Origin: Corynebacterium ciconiae DSM 44920
GTDB lineage: Bacteria; Actinomycetota; Actinomycetes; Mycobacteriales; Mycobacteriaceae
Reading direction: 5' to 3'
DNA length: 64,000 bases
Assembly (NCBI RefSeq): GCF_030440575.1
Contig: NZ_CP047189.1
Span: 682,001 to 746,000, forward strand
Part shown: one piece after another, positions 63,409-64,000 of the stretch
Layout: every line of letters begins with the position of its first letter
Position numbering within the stretch: the stretch's first letter is position 1
Position numbers and translations under genes: made by a program
Notes under the pieces: generated by a model
Databases searched by the model: none
What the model was told of the DNA's origin: nothing
Seen by the model: only the letters and a program-made list of their open reading frames with translations

Positions 63409-64000
63409 ATGCGCCTAGCTGCGCACTTGCAGCCCATGCTCGCCGAATTAGCTCGCCGCGAACGCGTCGGGGCCGGCGCGCTGAAGAAAGAAGAGCAGGC
63501 TGAGCGCGACACTCTCGAAGCGCTGCTCGCCGAGCGCGCCGAAGAGCGCAACGCTCGTGCCGCCTCCCAGATGTCTACCGAGGACCAGCGCTGGGCGGTC
63601 AGCCGCATCGAGGCGGATATGCGCAAGCTCACCCGCCGCGAGAAGGCCAATGTGCAGGCGCTCGGCGCCACCACGGACCCCGAGGTGCGGCGCGATCTTG
63701 AGCACGATCTGCGCTCCACTCGGAGCAAGCTGAAGGAGCAGCAGAAGCTGCTGCGCGAGGCGGAGCGCAAGGTTAGCGCCGCCGAGATGAACACCATGGC
63801 CACCGGCGCGGAGTCGGATGAGCTCGACCGCAAGATCGAGACCGCGGAGCGGGCCGTGGCTGCCGCCCAGCACGCCACCGAGGCCGCAGAGGCCTCCAAT
63901 AATGAGCGCGTGGCCGAGATCCGTGCCGAGCTCCCCGAGGAGGCCGTGCGGCTTTATGACACCAGTTCTTCCGCCTTCGGCGCTGCCTTCTTTAATGGGC
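63409..64000 (+). CDS. zinc-ribbon coiled-coil protein (DUF164-like), partial
   Basis: ATG 63409 with AGAGGAGA upstream, 9 bp after the Nif3-like gene. 197 codons are in the window and the gene continues past 64000. It is almost entirely long charged coiled coil (heptads of Leu/Ala with Glu/Arg). The usual C-terminal CxxC zinc ribbon lies outside the window. The Nif3 plus zinc-ribbon coiled-coil gene pair is widespread in actinobacteria. Role unknown. Confidence 0.85.
   Translation, partial: MRLAAHLQPMLAELARRERVGAGALKKEEQAERDTLEALLAERAEERNARAASQMSTEDQRWAVSRIEADMRKLTRREKANVQALGATTDPEVRRDLEHDLRSTRSKLKEQQKLLREAERKVSAAEMNTMATGAESDELDRKIETAERAVAAAQHATEAAEASNNERVAEIRAELPEEAVRLYDTSSSAFGAAFFNG

Noticed and set aside
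1..64000. CRISPR arrays, prophage or insertion sequences
   Set aside because: No direct-repeat/spacer arrays, transposases, integrases or phage structural genes were found in the frames examined. The 8-bp tandem repeat at 24399 has no spacers.

Overview
The window looks like a chromosomal segment of a Corynebacterium (or a close relative in Mycobacteriales). The DNA is visibly GC-rich. Many genes start with GTG, and several appear leaderless, with a TANNNT -10 box 6-9 nt before the start. The order malQ / fadD15 / hemW-hrcA-dnaJ2 / phoH-ybeY-corC-era-recO-uppS / zur / glyS / dgt / dnaG resembles what I know of Corynebacterium glutamicum. I see no phage, integrase, IS element or CRISPR array. 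The only clearly broken gene is an HNH/DUF222 family member.

Layout: 1-7.1 kb holds a MalY/PatB-type lyase, Idi, the trehalose pair mak-treS, a DUF2786 protein and a carboxylesterase. 7.2-12 kb holds an M3 oligopeptidase, two tiny membrane proteins and MalQ. 12-24.3 kb is a long co-directional housekeeping block: fadD15, hemW, hrcA-dnaJ2, rsmE, phoH, ybeY, corC-like, era, recO, uppS. 24.4-30.2 kb has a VIT1-like transporter, the broken HNH gene, a Zur-type regulator, and glyS with two small followers. 30.2-39.4 kb has a TPM-domain envelope protein, a DUF218 protein, dgt, and a tight leftward operon encoding a secreted barnase-like RNase, barstar, CrtB and CrtI, followed by dnaG. 39.4-51.5 kb carries a second acyl-CoA synthetase, tRNAs with CAT, GTT and TAC anticodons, TRIC and DAACS transporters, a serine hydrolase, a HAD-IIA phosphatase, an unusual acyl carrier protein, an alpha/beta hydrolase, aceE and a DUF3052 protein. 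51.6-64 kb has a 3-hydroxyacyl-CoA dehydrogenase with oleate hydratase, an MFS/XRE pair, a secreted SGNH hydrolase, cobD, SURF1, a low-molecular-weight phosphatase, a HAD phosphatase, a CobC-like aminotransferase, a Nif3-like protein and the start of a zinc-ribbon coiled-coil protein.

Functionally the window combines alpha-glucan and trehalose interconversion (treS, mak, malQ), isoprenoid and carotenoid supply (idi, uppS, crtB, crtI), RNA and ribosome maintenance (rsmE, ybeY, era, glyS), replication and nucleotide control (dnaG, dgt, recO), and fatty-acid handling (two FadD-like ligases, 3-hydroxyacyl-CoA dehydrogenase, oleate hydratase).

The most striking unexplained signal is a short word, GCTTATCGAC. 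It occurs 16 times in 64 kb (about 0.1 expected by chance). It lies on both strands at roughly 4-kb spacing, in genes and between them, and its best copies extend to GCTTATCGACGCCACC. It behaves like a dispersed DNA recognition word, such as a DNA-uptake sequence or the site of a chromosome-organising or recombination protein. I know of no described element of this kind in Corynebacterium.
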